DNA from: Phenylobacterium sp.
Lineage (GTDB): Bacteria > Pseudomonadota > Alphaproteobacteria > Caulobacterales > Caulobacteraceae
Length of the DNA stretch: 64,000 bases
Assembly: GCF_025351295.1 (NCBI RefSeq)
Contig: NZ_JANXWD010000043.1
Coordinates: 57,703 to 121,702, forward strand
Reading direction: 5' to 3'
Below the pieces are notes generated by a model, which did not search any database, was not told where the DNA came from, and saw only the letters and a list, made by a program, of their open reading frames with translations. The translations under genes and the position numbers were made by a program. This document shows positions 34,322 through 43,202 of this stretch, in pieces; the first letter of the stretch is position 1; each line of letters begins with the position of its first letter.

Positions 34322-34851
34322 TCGAGACGGAACGGCTGATCCTGCGACCCTACCGGGAGGACGACCGCCCAGCCTTCGCCGCGCTGAACGGCCATCCCGA
34401 AGTGGGCGACTGGCTGGGCGGGGCGCTGGACCCCGCGGCCAGCGACACCCTGATGGACCGGGTCGGCGGCCAGATCGCCGAGCGGGGCTTCGGCTTCTGG
34501 GGCGCCGAGCGCCGGGCCGACGGCCGGCTGGTGGGGATGATCGGCCTGCTGGTCATGGGCGACGACCTGCCCGCCCCGGGCGCCATCGAACTGGGCTGGC
34601 GGCTGCATCCGGACGCGCAGGGCTCGGGCCTTGCGACCGAAGGCGCCCTGGCCGCACGCGACTGGGCCTTCACCAACCTCGACGTCGCGGAGGTGGTCGC
34701 TATCACCGCCCACGCCAATGTCCGCTCCCAGGCCGTGATGCGCAAGCTGGGCATGACCCCCGACCCCGCCCGCGACTTCGACCACCCCCGCCTGGCGCAG
34801 GACCACCCGCTGCGTCGGCACGTGTTCTTCACCGTGCAACGGCCGAGCTGA
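34318..34851 (+). CDS. GNAT-family N-acetyltransferase (RimJ/RimL-like)
   Basis: A 177-residue acetyltransferase beginning METERLILRPY-like (MIETERLILRPYREDD). The acetyl-CoA-binding region is WRLHPDAQGSGLATEGALAARDWAF, with VVAITAHANVRSQAVMRKLGM after it. The RimJ/L-type sequence suggests an amine or protein N-terminal substrate. Its four-base overlap with aguB makes acetylation of a polyamine or agmatine intermediate conceivable, but nothing in the sequence shows this. Confidence 0.85.
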   Translation: MIETERLILRPYREDDRPAFAALNGHPEVGDWLGGALDPAASDTLMDRVGGQIAERGFGFWGAERRADGRLVGMIGLLVMGDDLPAPGAIELGWRLHPDAQGSGLATEGALAARDWAFTNLDVAEVVAITAHANVRSQAVMRKLGMTPDPARDFDHPRLAQDHPLRRHVFFTVQRPS

Positions 34852-34891
34852 TGCCGCGGTCCCGGGCGCTGCCCACACGTCGGGCTCCGGC

Positions 34892-35773
34892 TCAACAGCG
34901 AAGGACCGTCAGGCCGTTCTTGATCACCGTGGCGCCGCGGTCCTTCACGCGCGCCTCGAAGGATATCCGCTCGCGGTCCGTCCAGAGGTCGACGGTCACC
35001 GTGTCGCCCGGGAACACCGGGGCCGAGAACCGCGCCTGGTGGCTCAGGATCTGCTCCGGGTCGAAGCCGGTGATCGCCTGCAGCACCGCGCGGCAGGTGA
35101 TCCCGTAGGTGCACAGCCCATGCAGGATCGGGCGCTCGAAGCCGGACCGCCGGGCGCTCTCCGGATCGGAATGCAGCGGGTTGCGGTCGCCGTTCAGGCG
35201 ATAAAGCAGCGCCTGGTCCTCCCGCGTGGAGATGTCCACCGAGAGGTCCGGCTTGCGCGCGGGGACCGCGTGCGGCGTCGGCTCGTCCTTCGACCCCGCG
35301 CCGAAACCGCCGTCGCCGCGCGCGAAGGTGGAGCCGGTGAGGGTGGCGACCTTCTCGCCCTTGTCGTCGGTCCAGACCGTCTCGTTGACGATCACCGCGC
35401 CCTTGTCCTTGCCCTTGTCGTAGACGGCGATAGTGCGGCCCTGGGCCGTGAACGTCCCCGCCGTCGGCAATGGCCGGTGCAGTTCCACCTTCTGCTCGCC
35501 GTGCACCACCATCAGGAAGTTGATCAGGCTCAGCCGGTGACCGGGGTCCTGCGCGACGGGCTTGGCGTCGGCGGGCACACGGCCGGCCAGCACCGTGGCC
35601 GCGGTCGGCACGACCTTGAGGCCCTTCTCGTAGACGAAGGCCAGCTCGGTCTCGTCCAGCGGATCGCCGCCCAGGCCGATGCCCAGGGCGTAGAGCATCA
35701 CGTCCTTGTCGCCGTAGGTGAAGGTCCTGGCGGCGGTCTTTTGCTTCAGGATGTCCGGGTAGTAGATCGGCAT
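34892..35773 (-). CDS. MaoC-family dehydratase/hydratase
   Basis: A 293-residue double hotdog protein of the MaoC/2-enoyl-CoA hydratase 2 type. The hydratase motif is YRLNGDRNPLHSDPESARRSGFERPILHG near residues 195-225, carrying the catalytic Asp and His. The N-terminal half is the inactive hotdog. The expected reaction is hydration of trans-2-enoyl-CoA to (R)-3-hydroxyacyl-CoA. The ATG at 35773 removes an Arg-rich leader. It is convergent with the GNAT gene and divergent from the SapC-like gene. Confidence 0.88.
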   Translation of the reverse strand: MPIYYPDILKQKTAARTFTYGDKDVMLYALGIGLGGDPLDETELAFVYEKGLKVVPTAATVLAGRVPADAKPVAQDPGHRLSLINFLMVVHGEQKVELHRPLPTAGTFTAQGRTIAVYDKGKDKGAVIVNETVWTDDKGEKVATLTGSTFARGDGGFGAGSKDEPTPHAVPARKPDLSVDISTREDQALLYRLNGDRNPLHSDPESARRSGFERPILHGLCTYGITCRAVLQAITGFDPEQILSHQARFSAPVFPGDTVTVDLWTDRERISFEARVKDRGATVIKNGLTVLRC

Positions 35774-35950
35774 GGCGATGTCCGTGTTCCGGGGCTCTGG
35801 CCCGCGCCGCCCGATTGAAGAGGCTGATCGCCGCAGGCGCAAGCGACCGGCGCCATTTGCCGCCCTCGCCGGGATCGGCTAGAAGCGGCGACCTCGCGCG
35901 CGAGACCCGCCTGTCGGCGTCACCGCGTCCTGCTTTTCGAAGGTTAGACG

Positions 35951-36754
35951 ATGGCCACCCAACCGATGCCCACGGGCGAACTCTCCGGCAACGTGCTGTT
36001 CTATTCCAAGCCGGAACCGCTGGCGAAAGAACTGCACAGCAAGCTGGGCGTCAAGCGGATGGACGGCCCATTCGGCTTCGCCAAGGTCGGCCACGCCATC
36101 CCGCTGACCGTCGGCGAATTCCCGCTTTCGGCGGTCACCGGCCCGATCATCTTCGTCGGCGACGAGAAGCTGCCGATCGCCGTCATGGGCCTGAACGCCG
36201 GCGAGAACATGTTCGTCCGTGACGATGGCACCTTCGAGAGCGGCATCTACATCCCGGCGTATGTGCGCCGCTATCCGTTCGTGTTCGCCAACGACGACGC
36301 CAACAAGCAGATGGTGCTGTGCATCGACCGCGGCGCCGAATTCATCGTCGACAAGGGCTACGACATGCCGTTCTTCGACGAGCAGGGCGAGCCGACCGAG
36401 TACACCAAGAACTGCATCGAATTCTGCAATAACTTCGAGGTCGAGCGGCAGCGGACCATGAGCTTCGTCCAGCTCCTGAAGGACATGGACCTGTTCGAGC
36501 TGAAGACCGCCACCTTCACCCCAGGCAACGACGACGGCACCCCGGGCGAACCGCAGAAGATCGCGGAATATTTCGGCGTCTCCGAGGAGAAGCTGAATGC
36601 GCTGCCCCCCGCCAAGTTCGTCGAACTGCGCGACAACGGCGCCCTGGGCCAGATCTACGCCCACATGCATTCGCTGGTCGGCTGGGACCGCCTCGTGGCC
36701 CTGGCGATGACCAAGGCCAACGAACAACAGACCCCGCCGAAGCTGAACTCGTAG
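35951..36754 (+). CDS. SapC family protein
   Basis: A 267-residue protein of the SapC family, named after the S-layer export locus of Campylobacter. LNAGENMFVRDDGTF (in part), IPAYVRRYPFVFA, MVLCIDRGAEFI and the late DNGALGQIYAHMHSLVGWDRL are family features. No signal peptide or membrane helix is visible. Caulobacterales carry S-layers, but no S-layer gene is nearby, so a link is only suggestive. A composite palindromic repeat follows. Confidence 0.85.
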   Translation: MATQPMPTGELSGNVLFYSKPEPLAKELHSKLGVKRMDGPFGFAKVGHAIPLTVGEFPLSAVTGPIIFVGDEKLPIAVMGLNAGENMFVRDDGTFESGIYIPAYVRRYPFVFANDDANKQMVLCIDRGAEFIVDKGYDMPFFDEQGEPTEYTKNCIEFCNNFEVERQRTMSFVQLLKDMDLFELKTATFTPGNDDGTPGEPQKIAEYFGVSEEKLNALPPAKFVELRDNGALGQIYAHMHSLVGWDRLVALAMTKANEQQTPPKLNS

Positions 36755-36760
36755 CGCGTT

Positions 36761-36901
36761 TCCCTCCCTATTATGGGGAGGGACAGACCGCGAAGCGGTC
36801 CGGGTGAGGAAGTCAGGATCAAACTCCGACTCCGCACTCCGGCCCACACTTCCCCACCCCGCTCGCCTTCGGCGAGTCGTCCCTCCCCATCAAGGGGAGG
36901 G
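36761..36901. repeat. Composite palindromic repeat (CCCTCCCC family)
   Basis: Four short hairpins lie in one 141-base spacer. The first is near 36762-36782 (CCCTCCC / GGGGAGGG). GACCGC-GAA-GCGGTC is at 36786-36800, and CTCGCC-TTC-GGCGAG at 36862-36876. The last, an 8-bp CCCTCCCC / GGGGAGGG, is at 36881-36901. The outer two resemble each other, so the whole can also fold as one large palindrome. It separates the convergent SapC and hotdog genes. Confidence 0.65.
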
Positions 36902-36909
36902 AAAAGACA

Positions 36910-37338
36910 TTACCGGCTGAACACGCTGCGCGTCAGGCACGAGAATACCAGCCGCCCGGCCTCATCCAGCAGGTCGTGCTGGGCGATGACGATGCCCTTA
37001 TCGTCGCCGACCGGGTCCTTGGCCATCACCGTCATCCGGCCGCGCAGCAGCTCGCCGGGCGGCGGGTTGCGCATCCAGCGCAGCGCGTCCACGCCCAGGC
37101 GCTTGGTCTGCGGCCAGTCGGTGGACGCCATGGCGTCCAGCTTGGCCCAGATGGAGAAGACCATGGCGTCCGGCGCGCCGCGGTCGACGGTCCAGCCCGG
37201 GGCGAAGGCGGCCACGAAGGCCTCCAGCGCGGCGGCGTCCACGCCCATGGCGCCCAGGTTGACCACCTGGCCGATCTGAATCTCATCGAAGGCGGCGGGC
37301 ACGGGGAAGCTCCTGACAAAACGCGATTCGTCGATCAT
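36910..37338 (-). CDS. Hotdog-fold (MaoC-like) protein
   Basis: A 142-residue protein with a MaoC-like hotdog pattern: FDEIQIGQVVNLGAMGVDAAALEAFVAAFAPG at residues 18-48 in outline, then MASTDWPQTKRLGVDALRWMRNPPPGELLRGRMTVM. The usual hydratase Asp/His pair is not evident, so it may be a non-catalytic or thioesterase-like member. The ATG at 37338 has no strong Shine-Dalgarno sequence. It is divergent from the DsbD-like gene across 90 bases. Confidence 0.72.
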   Translation of the reverse strand: MIDESRFVRSFPVPAAFDEIQIGQVVNLGAMGVDAAALEAFVAAFAPGWTVDRGAPDAMVFSIWAKLDAMASTDWPQTKRLGVDALRWMRNPPPGELLRGRMTVMAKDPVGDDKGIVIAQHDLLDEAGRLVFSCLTRSVFSR

Positions 37339-37428
37339 GAAGCGGGAGCCGCCCAAGTCGAGCCGCTTTACGGCGTCACTTTGCGGGATGGTCGCCGGTG
37401 GGCCATATAGCGCCGGTACAGTCGGGAC

Positions 37429-39579
37429 ATGACGATGCAATTCCCCTTGGGGCGAATCCTCCTGGGCGCCCTCCTCGCGCTCCTCTTGCCCGCCATGGCC
37501 CTGGCCCAGCCCGTCAACACCGGCCACATCCAGGCTGAGCTGGTCGCCGCGACCCAGGGCGTCGCGCCCGGCCAGAGCGTGCAGATCGCCCTGCGCCAGA
37601 AGATTCAGAAGGGCTGGCACACCTATTGGCGCAACGCCGGCGACTCGGGCGAGGCCACCAAGGTGAAGTGGACCCTGCCGCCCGGCTGGAGCGCCTCGGA
37701 CTTCACCTGGCCGACGCCGCACCGGTTGCCGGTCGGGCCGCTGGTCAACTACGGCTATGAGAACGAGGTCCTGCTGCCCCTGACGGTGACCGCGCCGGCC
37801 GATGCGAAGCCGGGCCAGCCGGTGACCCTGACGGCGGCGGCGGCCTTCCTGGTCTGCGCCGACATCTGTGTCCCCGAGGACGCGACGCTGACGCTGACCC
37901 TGCCGGTCACCGCCGGTCCCGCGCCCGCCGACCCGCAATGGGGCGCGAAGATCGCCCAGGTGCTCGCCGACGCGCCGAAGCCGGCGGGCCTCACGGGCGC
38001 CTTCGAGAAGCAGGGCCAGGTCGTGAAGCTGGCGATCACAGGGCCGGCGCTGAAGAGCGCGGACCTGGCCGGCGCCTATTTCTATCCGTTCTCCGGCACG
38101 GTGATCGACCACGCGCGGCCGCAGCCGATCGAGCGCGGACCGGACGGCCTGACCGTGACCCTGACGCCCGGCTACGACTTCCAGTCGCCAAGCCCGCCCA
38201 AGGCGCTGGCCGGCGTGCTGGCGCTGGCGGGCAAGGCCTACGAGGTCACCGCCACGCCGGGGCCCCTGCCGCCCGGCGCATCCGGCCTGGGCGCGCCGCC
38301 GGTCAAGGCGGTGCTCCCCGCCGGCGCCGCCAGCCTGGGCCTGGCCAGCGCCGCCTTCTTCGCCTTCGTGGGCGGGCTGATCCTCAACCTCATGCCCTGT
38401 GTCTTCCCGATACTGGCCCTCAAGGCCGCCTCCCTTGCGGGGCATGGCGGCGGGGCGGAGCGCGAGGCGCGCCGCCAGGGCTTGGCGTTCGGCGCCGGGG
38501 TACTGGTCACGTTCCTGGGCTTGGCGGGCATCCTGATCGCGCTCCGCGCCACCGGCGAACAGCTGGGCTGGGGCTTTCAGCTGCAGGATCCGCCGGTGGT
38601 GGCCGGCCTGGCGCTGCTGATGCTGCTGGTGGCGCTGAACCTCTCCGGCCTGTTCGAGGTCGGGACCTCGCTGCAGGGCCTGGGCTCGGGCCTGGCCGCC
38701 CATAGCGGCCTGGCCGGCGCGTTCTTCACGGGAACCCTCGCGGTGGTGGTCGCCGCCCCCTGCACGGCGCCGTTCATGGGCCCGGCGCTGGGCTGGGCGC
38801 TGACCCAGCCGCCGGCCGCGGCCCTGGTGGTCTTCCTGGGCCTGGGCATCGGCTTCGCCGTGCCCTTCGTCGCCGTGGCCTTCATCCCCGGTCTGCTCCA
38901 CCGCCTGCCGCGGCCCGGCACCTGGATGGAGACCTTCAAGAAGGGCCTGGCCTTTCCGATGTACGCGACCGTCGCCTGGCTGGTCTGGGTGCTGACCGTC
39001 CAGGTCGGCTCGGACGCCGTGCCGCGCATCCTGGGCGCGGCCATCGTCCTGGCGCTGGCCGCCTGGATCGCCGGCGCGGCCCAGAAGCGGGCGGTGATGG
39101 GCGGGCGGCCGGTGCTGCTCACCGGCCTGGCCGCTGGTCTGGCGGTCGTCGCCGTCGCGGGCGGCGCGGTCTGGCCGCGCTATTCCCTGGCCGCCACCCC
39201 GGGCGAGGTCGGCGCCGACGCGGCCAAGCTGGAGTACGAGGCCTATACCCCCGAACGCCTCGCCGCCCTGCAGGGCGAGGGCCGGCCGGTGCTGGTCAAC
39301 TACACCGCCGCCTGGTGCGTGAGTTGCCAGGTCAACGACCGGGTGGCGCTTTCCACCAAGGCGGTGTCCGAAGCCCTGACCCGCGACAACGCCGTTTATC
39401 TCAAGGCCGACTGGACCAAGCGCGACCCGGCCATCGCCGCCGAGCTGGCCCGATACGGCCGCGCGGGCGTGCCGCTCTACCTCGTGTATGGCGCCAAGGG
39501 GGGCGAACCGGCTATCCTGCCCTCGCTGCTGACCCAGGGCCTGGTGGTGAAAGCCCTGGACCACGCCAAGGCGAGCTGA
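37429..39579 (+). CDS. DsbD/ScsB-like protein-disulfide reductase
   Basis: A 716-residue membrane protein that carries electrons from the cytoplasm to periplasmic thiols. Residues 1-26 are a signal peptide. The periplasmic N-domain contains C143-x3-C147 in FLVCADICVPED. The membrane domain has MPCVFPILALKAASL and VVAAPCTAPFMGPALG, the redox cysteines of DsbD-beta, among eight or so helices. A C-terminal thioredoxin domain carries C630-VS-C633 (TAAWCVSCQVND). The domain order matches ScsB rather than E. coli DsbD. A redoxin gene follows. Confidence 0.9.
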   Translation: MTMQFPLGRILLGALLALLLPAMALAQPVNTGHIQAELVAATQGVAPGQSVQIALRQKIQKGWHTYWRNAGDSGEATKVKWTLPPGWSASDFTWPTPHRLPVGPLVNYGYENEVLLPLTVTAPADAKPGQPVTLTAAAAFLVCADICVPEDATLTLTLPVTAGPAPADPQWGAKIAQVLADAPKPAGLTGAFEKQGQVVKLAITGPALKSADLAGAYFYPFSGTVIDHARPQPIERGPDGLTVTLTPGYDFQSPSPPKALAGVLALAGKAYEVTATPGPLPPGASGLGAPPVKAVLPAGAASLGLASAAFFAFVGGLILNLMPCVFPILALKAASLAGHGGGAEREARRQGLAFGAGVLVTFLGLAGILIALRATGEQLGWGFQLQDPPVVAGLALLMLLVALNLSGLFEVGTSLQGLGSGLAAHSGLAGAFFTGTLAVVVAAPCTAPFMGPALGWALTQPPAAALVVFLGLGIGFAVPFVAVAFIPGLLHRLPRPGTWMETFKKGLAFPMYATVAWLVWVLTVQVGSDAVPRILGAAIVLALAAWIAGAAQKRAVMGGRPVLLTGLAAGLAVVAVAGGAVWPRYSLAATPGEVGADAAKLEYEAYTPERLAALQGEGRPVLVNYTAAWCVSCQVNDRVALSTKAVSEALTRDNAVYLKADWTKRDPAIAAELARYGRAGVPLYLVYGAKGGEPAILPSLLTQGLVVKALDHAKAS

Positions 39580-39600
39580 CCCCTCTTGAGGAGGCTGACC

Positions 39601-40218
39601 ATGATCCTCGACCGCAGATGGCTCCTGGCGCTGGCCGCCGCCAGCATCGCCGCGCCCGCACTGGCCGCGCCGGTGCTGGGCCAGCCGGCCCCGGCCTTCC
39701 AGGCGGTGGACGCCGACGGCCGCACCCGTTCGCTCGCCGAGTTCCGCGGCAAGACCGTGGTGCTGGAGTGGACCAACAACGGCTGCCCCTATGTCCAGAA
39801 GCACTACAACTCCGGCGCCATGCAGGGACTGCAGAAGCAGGCGACCCGGGACGGCGTCGAATGGCTGACGATCATCTCCTCGGCGCCGGGCTTCCAGGGC
39901 TACCTGACCGGCCCGCAGGCCCGCCAGTGGAAGACCAAGGTCGGCGCCGCCTCCAGCGACGTCCTCTTGGATCCGAAGGGCCTGGTCGGCCGCGCCTATG
40001 GCGCCAGGGCGACGCCGCACATGTTCGTCATCGATGCGGCCGGCAGGTTGGTCTACATGGGCGGCATCGACGACCAGCCGACCCCCGATCCGGAAAGCCT
40101 GAAGGTCGCGAAGAACTACGTCGCTGCCGCCCTGGCCGACGTGAAGGCGGGCCGCGCGGTGGGCAGGCCGCTCACCCAGGCCTACGGCTGCAGCGTGAAG
40201 TACAATTCAGCCGATTAG
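39601..40218 (+). CDS. Periplasmic thioredoxin-like redoxin
   Basis: A 205-residue redoxin-fold protein with a signal peptide (LLALAAASIAAPALAAP). The expected active-site position reads WTNNGCPYVQKHY, so a single cysteine (no CxxC) suggests a peroxiredoxin-like or TlpA-related mechanism. A further cysteine is near the C-terminus (AYGCSVKYN). GAGGAGG precedes the ATG at 39601. It is 21 bases after the DsbD-like gene, which could supply its electrons. Confidence 0.82.
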   Translation: MILDRRWLLALAAASIAAPALAAPVLGQPAPAFQAVDADGRTRSLAEFRGKTVVLEWTNNGCPYVQKHYNSGAMQGLQKQATRDGVEWLTIISSAPGFQGYLTGPQARQWKTKVGAASSDVLLDPKGLVGRAYGARATPHMFVIDAAGRLVYMGGIDDQPTPDPESLKVAKNYVAAALADVKAGRAVGRPLTQAYGCSVKYNSAD

Positions 40219-40222
40219 CGGG

Positions 40223-41839
40223 TTGCCCTTGAGCGATATCGACGCCGCCTGGGCGGCCCTCTCCAAGGCCGCCAGGATCGCGCGTGAGCGGCGGATCGAC
40301 AGCCTGTTCGCCGCCGAGCCGGACCGGCTGGCGCGGCTCGGCCTCACAGCGGCCGGGCTGGAGATCGACCTCTCCAAACAGCCCTGGTCGCTGGCGGACC
40401 ACGCGGTGATGCTCGACTTGGCCCGGGCTTCCGGCGTCGAAGCCGCCCGCGAACGGCTGTTTGCTGGCGAGATCGTCAACCGCTCCGAAGGCCGCCCGGC
40501 CCTGCACATGGCGCTGCGCGCGCCGGACGGGGCCGACTGGCGCGCCGAGGGCCAGCCGGTATCCCGCGAGGTCGAGGTCGTGCGCGACGCCATGCGCGCC
40601 TTCGCCGAGACGGTGCGCTCGGGCGCCAGGACCGGCGCCACCGGCAAGCCGTTCCGCGCCATCGTCCACATCGGCATCGGCGGCTCGGACCTGGGGCCGC
40701 GGTTCGTCTGGGAGGCGCTGAGGCCGCTGGACCCGCAGATCGAGCTGCGGTTCGTGGCCAATGTCGATCCCGCCGAACTGGCCCAGGCCCTGACCGGCCT
40801 GGACCCGGCCGAGACGATGATCGTCACCGTCTCCAAGACCTTCACCACCCTGGAGACCCTGACCAACGCCCAGGCGGCCCGGGCCTGGCTGCGCGCCAGC
40901 CTGGGCACAGCCTCGGACACCCACCTGGTCGCCGTCTCCGCCGCCGCCGACAAGGCCCAGGCGTTCGGCGTCCCGGCCGACCAGGTGTTCGGCTTCTGGG
41001 ACTGGGTCGGCGGTCGCTATTCGATCTGGTCGTCGGTGGGGCTCTCCTGCGCCGTGGCCCTGGGCTACGACGTCTTCGCCCGCCTGCTGGCCGGGGCGCA
41101 TGCGCTGGACGAGCACTTCCGCTCAGCCCCGCTGGCCGACAACGCGCCCGTGCGCCTGGCCCTGGCCCACATCTTCAACCGCAACGGTCTGGATCGCCCG
41201 ATCCGCGCCGTGGTTCCCTACGCCCAGCGCCTGAGGCTGCTCGCGGCCTTCCTGCAGCAGCTGGAGATGGAGTCGAACGGCAAGCGGGTCACCGCCGACG
41301 GCCGGCCCGCGCCACATGCGACGGCCGCCAGCGTGTTCGGCGACGCGGGCACCAACGGCCAGCACGCCTTCTTCCAGCTGCTGCACCAGGGGACCGAGGT
41401 GATCCCGGTGGACCTGGTCGCCGTGCGCCAGGGCTTGGAAGGCGACCCGGCCGCCCAGACCAAGCTGCTGGCCAACGCCATCGCCCAGGCCGAGGCGCTG
41501 ATGGTCGGCCGCAGCGAGGCCGACGTCCGCGCCGAACTGGCCGGCCGCCCCGCCGCCGAGATCGACGCCCTGGCCCCGCAGCGCACCTTCCCGGGCAATC
41601 GGCCGTCCAGCTTCATCCTGATCGAGCGTCTCGACCCCGAGCGGCTGGGCGCTCTGATCGCGCTCTACGAGCACAAGACCTTCGTCGAAGGAATTCTGTG
41701 GAAAATCAACAGTTTCGACCAGTGGGGCGTGGAGTTGGGCAAGACCCTGGCGACCCGCATACTGGGCGAGCTGGAGGGTGGGGCGGCTGGCGCGCACGAT
41801 CCCTCTACCGCGGCCCTGATCGCCCGGCTGCAGCCCTGA
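40223..41839 (+). CDS. pgi: Glucose-6-phosphate isomerase Pgi
   Basis: Interconverts glucose-6-phosphate and fructose-6-phosphate. The 538-residue protein carries HIGIGGSDLGPRFVWEAL, VSKTFTTLETLTNA, FWDWVGGRYSIWSSVG, the catalytic Glu in QQLEMESNGKRV, GTNGQHAFFQLLHQGTEVIP and, near the end, KINSFDQWGVELGK. The start is a TTG at 40223, with a second in-frame TTG two codons later as an alternative. It is four bases after the redoxin stop. Confidence 0.96.
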   Translation: MPLSDIDAAWAALSKAARIARERRIDSLFAAEPDRLARLGLTAAGLEIDLSKQPWSLADHAVMLDLARASGVEAARERLFAGEIVNRSEGRPALHMALRAPDGADWRAEGQPVSREVEVVRDAMRAFAETVRSGARTGATGKPFRAIVHIGIGGSDLGPRFVWEALRPLDPQIELRFVANVDPAELAQALTGLDPAETMIVTVSKTFTTLETLTNAQAARAWLRASLGTASDTHLVAVSAAADKAQAFGVPADQVFGFWDWVGGRYSIWSSVGLSCAVALGYDVFARLLAGAHALDEHFRSAPLADNAPVRLALAHIFNRNGLDRPIRAVVPYAQRLRLLAAFLQQLEMESNGKRVTADGRPAPHATAASVFGDAGTNGQHAFFQLLHQGTEVIPVDLVAVRQGLEGDPAAQTKLLANAIAQAEALMVGRSEADVRAELAGRPAAEIDALAPQRTFPGNRPSSFILIERLDPERLGALIALYEHKTFVEGILWKINSFDQWGVELGKTLATRILGELEGGAAGAHDPSTAALIARLQP

Positions 41840-41886
41840 GCGCCGCCCGCTTGCCCGAGCCGGCCGCAGCGGGCCATCCTGACCCC

Positions 41887-42756
41887 ATGACGCTCGCTTC
41901 GCCGGCGACCGCGCTCCGTCGCGGCGGCCACGACCACATCGTCGACGTGCTGATCGCCGAACGGGCGCCGAAGCTGGCCGCCAGCGTCGCGTGGCCCGTC
42001 CTGCGGCCGCTGCTCTACGCGATGCTGGGCTATGGCAAGGCTCGGCGCATGGCCGAGGCCATCGCGCCGCTGACCGGCCGCGCCGCCCTGGAGCATGTCT
42101 CCGACCTGCTGGCGCTCAAGGTCCGCACGACCGGCCTTGACCGCGTGCCGGCGTCGGGCCGGCTGGTCGTGGTCTGCAACCACCCCACCGGCATCGCCGA
42201 CGGGGTCGCGGTGTTCGACGCGCTGAAGGCGATCCGCCCGGAGATCTGCTTCTACGCCAACGCCGACGCCCACCGGGTTGTCCCGCGCTTCCACGATGTG
42301 CTGATCCCGGTGGAATGGGTCGAGGCCAAGCGCACCCGCGACAAGACCCGCAACACCCTGGTCCAGACCCGCGAGGCCCTAGAGGCGGAGCGCTGCCTGA
42401 TGATCTTCCCCGCCGGCCGGCTGGCGCGGCGGGAGGCGGATGGCGTGCTGCGCGACCCCGAGTGGATGTCCTCGGCGGTGTCCCTGGCGCGGCGCTACGA
42501 CGCCCCGGTCCTGCCGATGCATGTGACCGGGCCCTATTCGGCGATGTTCCATTTCTTCAACGGCGTCTCCGAGGAACTCCGGGACATCACCCTGTTCCAC
42601 GAGCTGCTCAATAAGCACGGCCGCGCGTTCGACCTGACGGCCGGGCCGTTGATCGCCGCCGAGGCCCTCGACGGCGACCCCGTGGAGATGAGCGCGCGGC
42701 TGAAGGCCTATGTGGAACAGGCGTTGCCGTCCGACCCGGACCGGGCCTTCGCATGA
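41887..42756 (+). CDS. Lysophospholipid acyltransferase family protein
   Basis: A 289-residue PlsC-like acyltransferase. The catalytic motif is NHPTGIADG (His and Asp five residues apart, as in the hemolysin-like/OlsA branch), with a second block IFPAGRLARRE. A hydrophobic stretch near residues 33-48 could bind the membrane. The ATG at 41887 follows the pgi stop by 47 bases, excluding a longer frame inside pgi. It overlaps the tsaE start by four bases. The acyl acceptor (lysophosphatidate or ornithine lipid) is not determinable here. Confidence 0.85.
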   Translation: MTLASPATALRRGGHDHIVDVLIAERAPKLAASVAWPVLRPLLYAMLGYGKARRMAEAIAPLTGRAALEHVSDLLALKVRTTGLDRVPASGRLVVVCNHPTGIADGVAVFDALKAIRPEICFYANADAHRVVPRFHDVLIPVEWVEAKRTRDKTRNTLVQTREALEAERCLMIFPAGRLARREADGVLRDPEWMSSAVSLARRYDAPVLPMHVTGPYSAMFHFFNGVSEELRDITLFHELLNKHGRAFDLTAGPLIAAEALDGDPVEMSARLKAYVEQALPSDPDRAFA

Positions 42757-43202
42757 TCCTGGCCGACGAGGCGGCGACGGCGCGGCTGGGCGTGGGGATC
42801 GCGGGCCTGCTCCAGGCCGGCGAAGCGGTCTGCCTGTCCGGCCCACTGGGGGCCGGCAAGTCGACGCTGGCGCGCGCCCTGGTCCGGGCCCTGACCACGC
42901 CGGACGAGGAGGCGCCCAGCCCCACCTTCACCCTCGTGCAATTCTACGAAGGCAAGCGGCTGAACATCGCCCACTTCGACCTCTACAGGCTGAACGACGC
43001 CGCCGAGGCCTATGAGATTGGCCTCGACGAGGCGCTGGATGACGGCGCGGCGGTGATCGAGTGGCCGGAGCGGCTGGAGGGCCGCCTCCCGCCCGACCGA
43101 CTCGATATAGAGATCATGTTCTGCGAGGACGCGAACAGCCGGCGGGTGCGGCTGGTTCCGCATGGGGCCTGGGAGGGACGACGGGTTGAGCTCGGAACGT
43201 GA
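42753..43202 (+). CDS. tsaE: tRNA threonylcarbamoyladenosine biosynthesis protein TsaE
   Basis: The 149-residue ATPase that drives the TsaBD complex in t6A37 formation on tRNA. Walker A is GPLGAGKST near residues 30-38, followed by SPTFTLVQFYEG, HFDLYRLNDAAE and AAVIEWPERL, all classical. The start overlaps the acyltransferase stop (ATGA). The end overlaps the amgK region, so it is embedded in the tsaE-amgK-murU-addBA chain common in Caulobacterales. Confidence 0.94.
   Translation: MILADEAATARLGVGIAGLLQAGEAVCLSGPLGAGKSTLARALVRALTTPDEEAPSPTFTLVQFYEGKRLNIAHFDLYRLNDAAEAYEIGLDEALDDGAAVIEWPERLEGRLPPDRLDIEIMFCEDANSRRVRLVPHGAWEGRRVELGT

Noticed and set aside
36910..40020. A 1036-residue open frame on the minus strand
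   Set aside because: Only its last 142 codons (to 37338) look like a protein. The rest is an antisense shadow of the DsbD-like and redoxin genes, rich in Gly, Arg, Gln and His with no domain.
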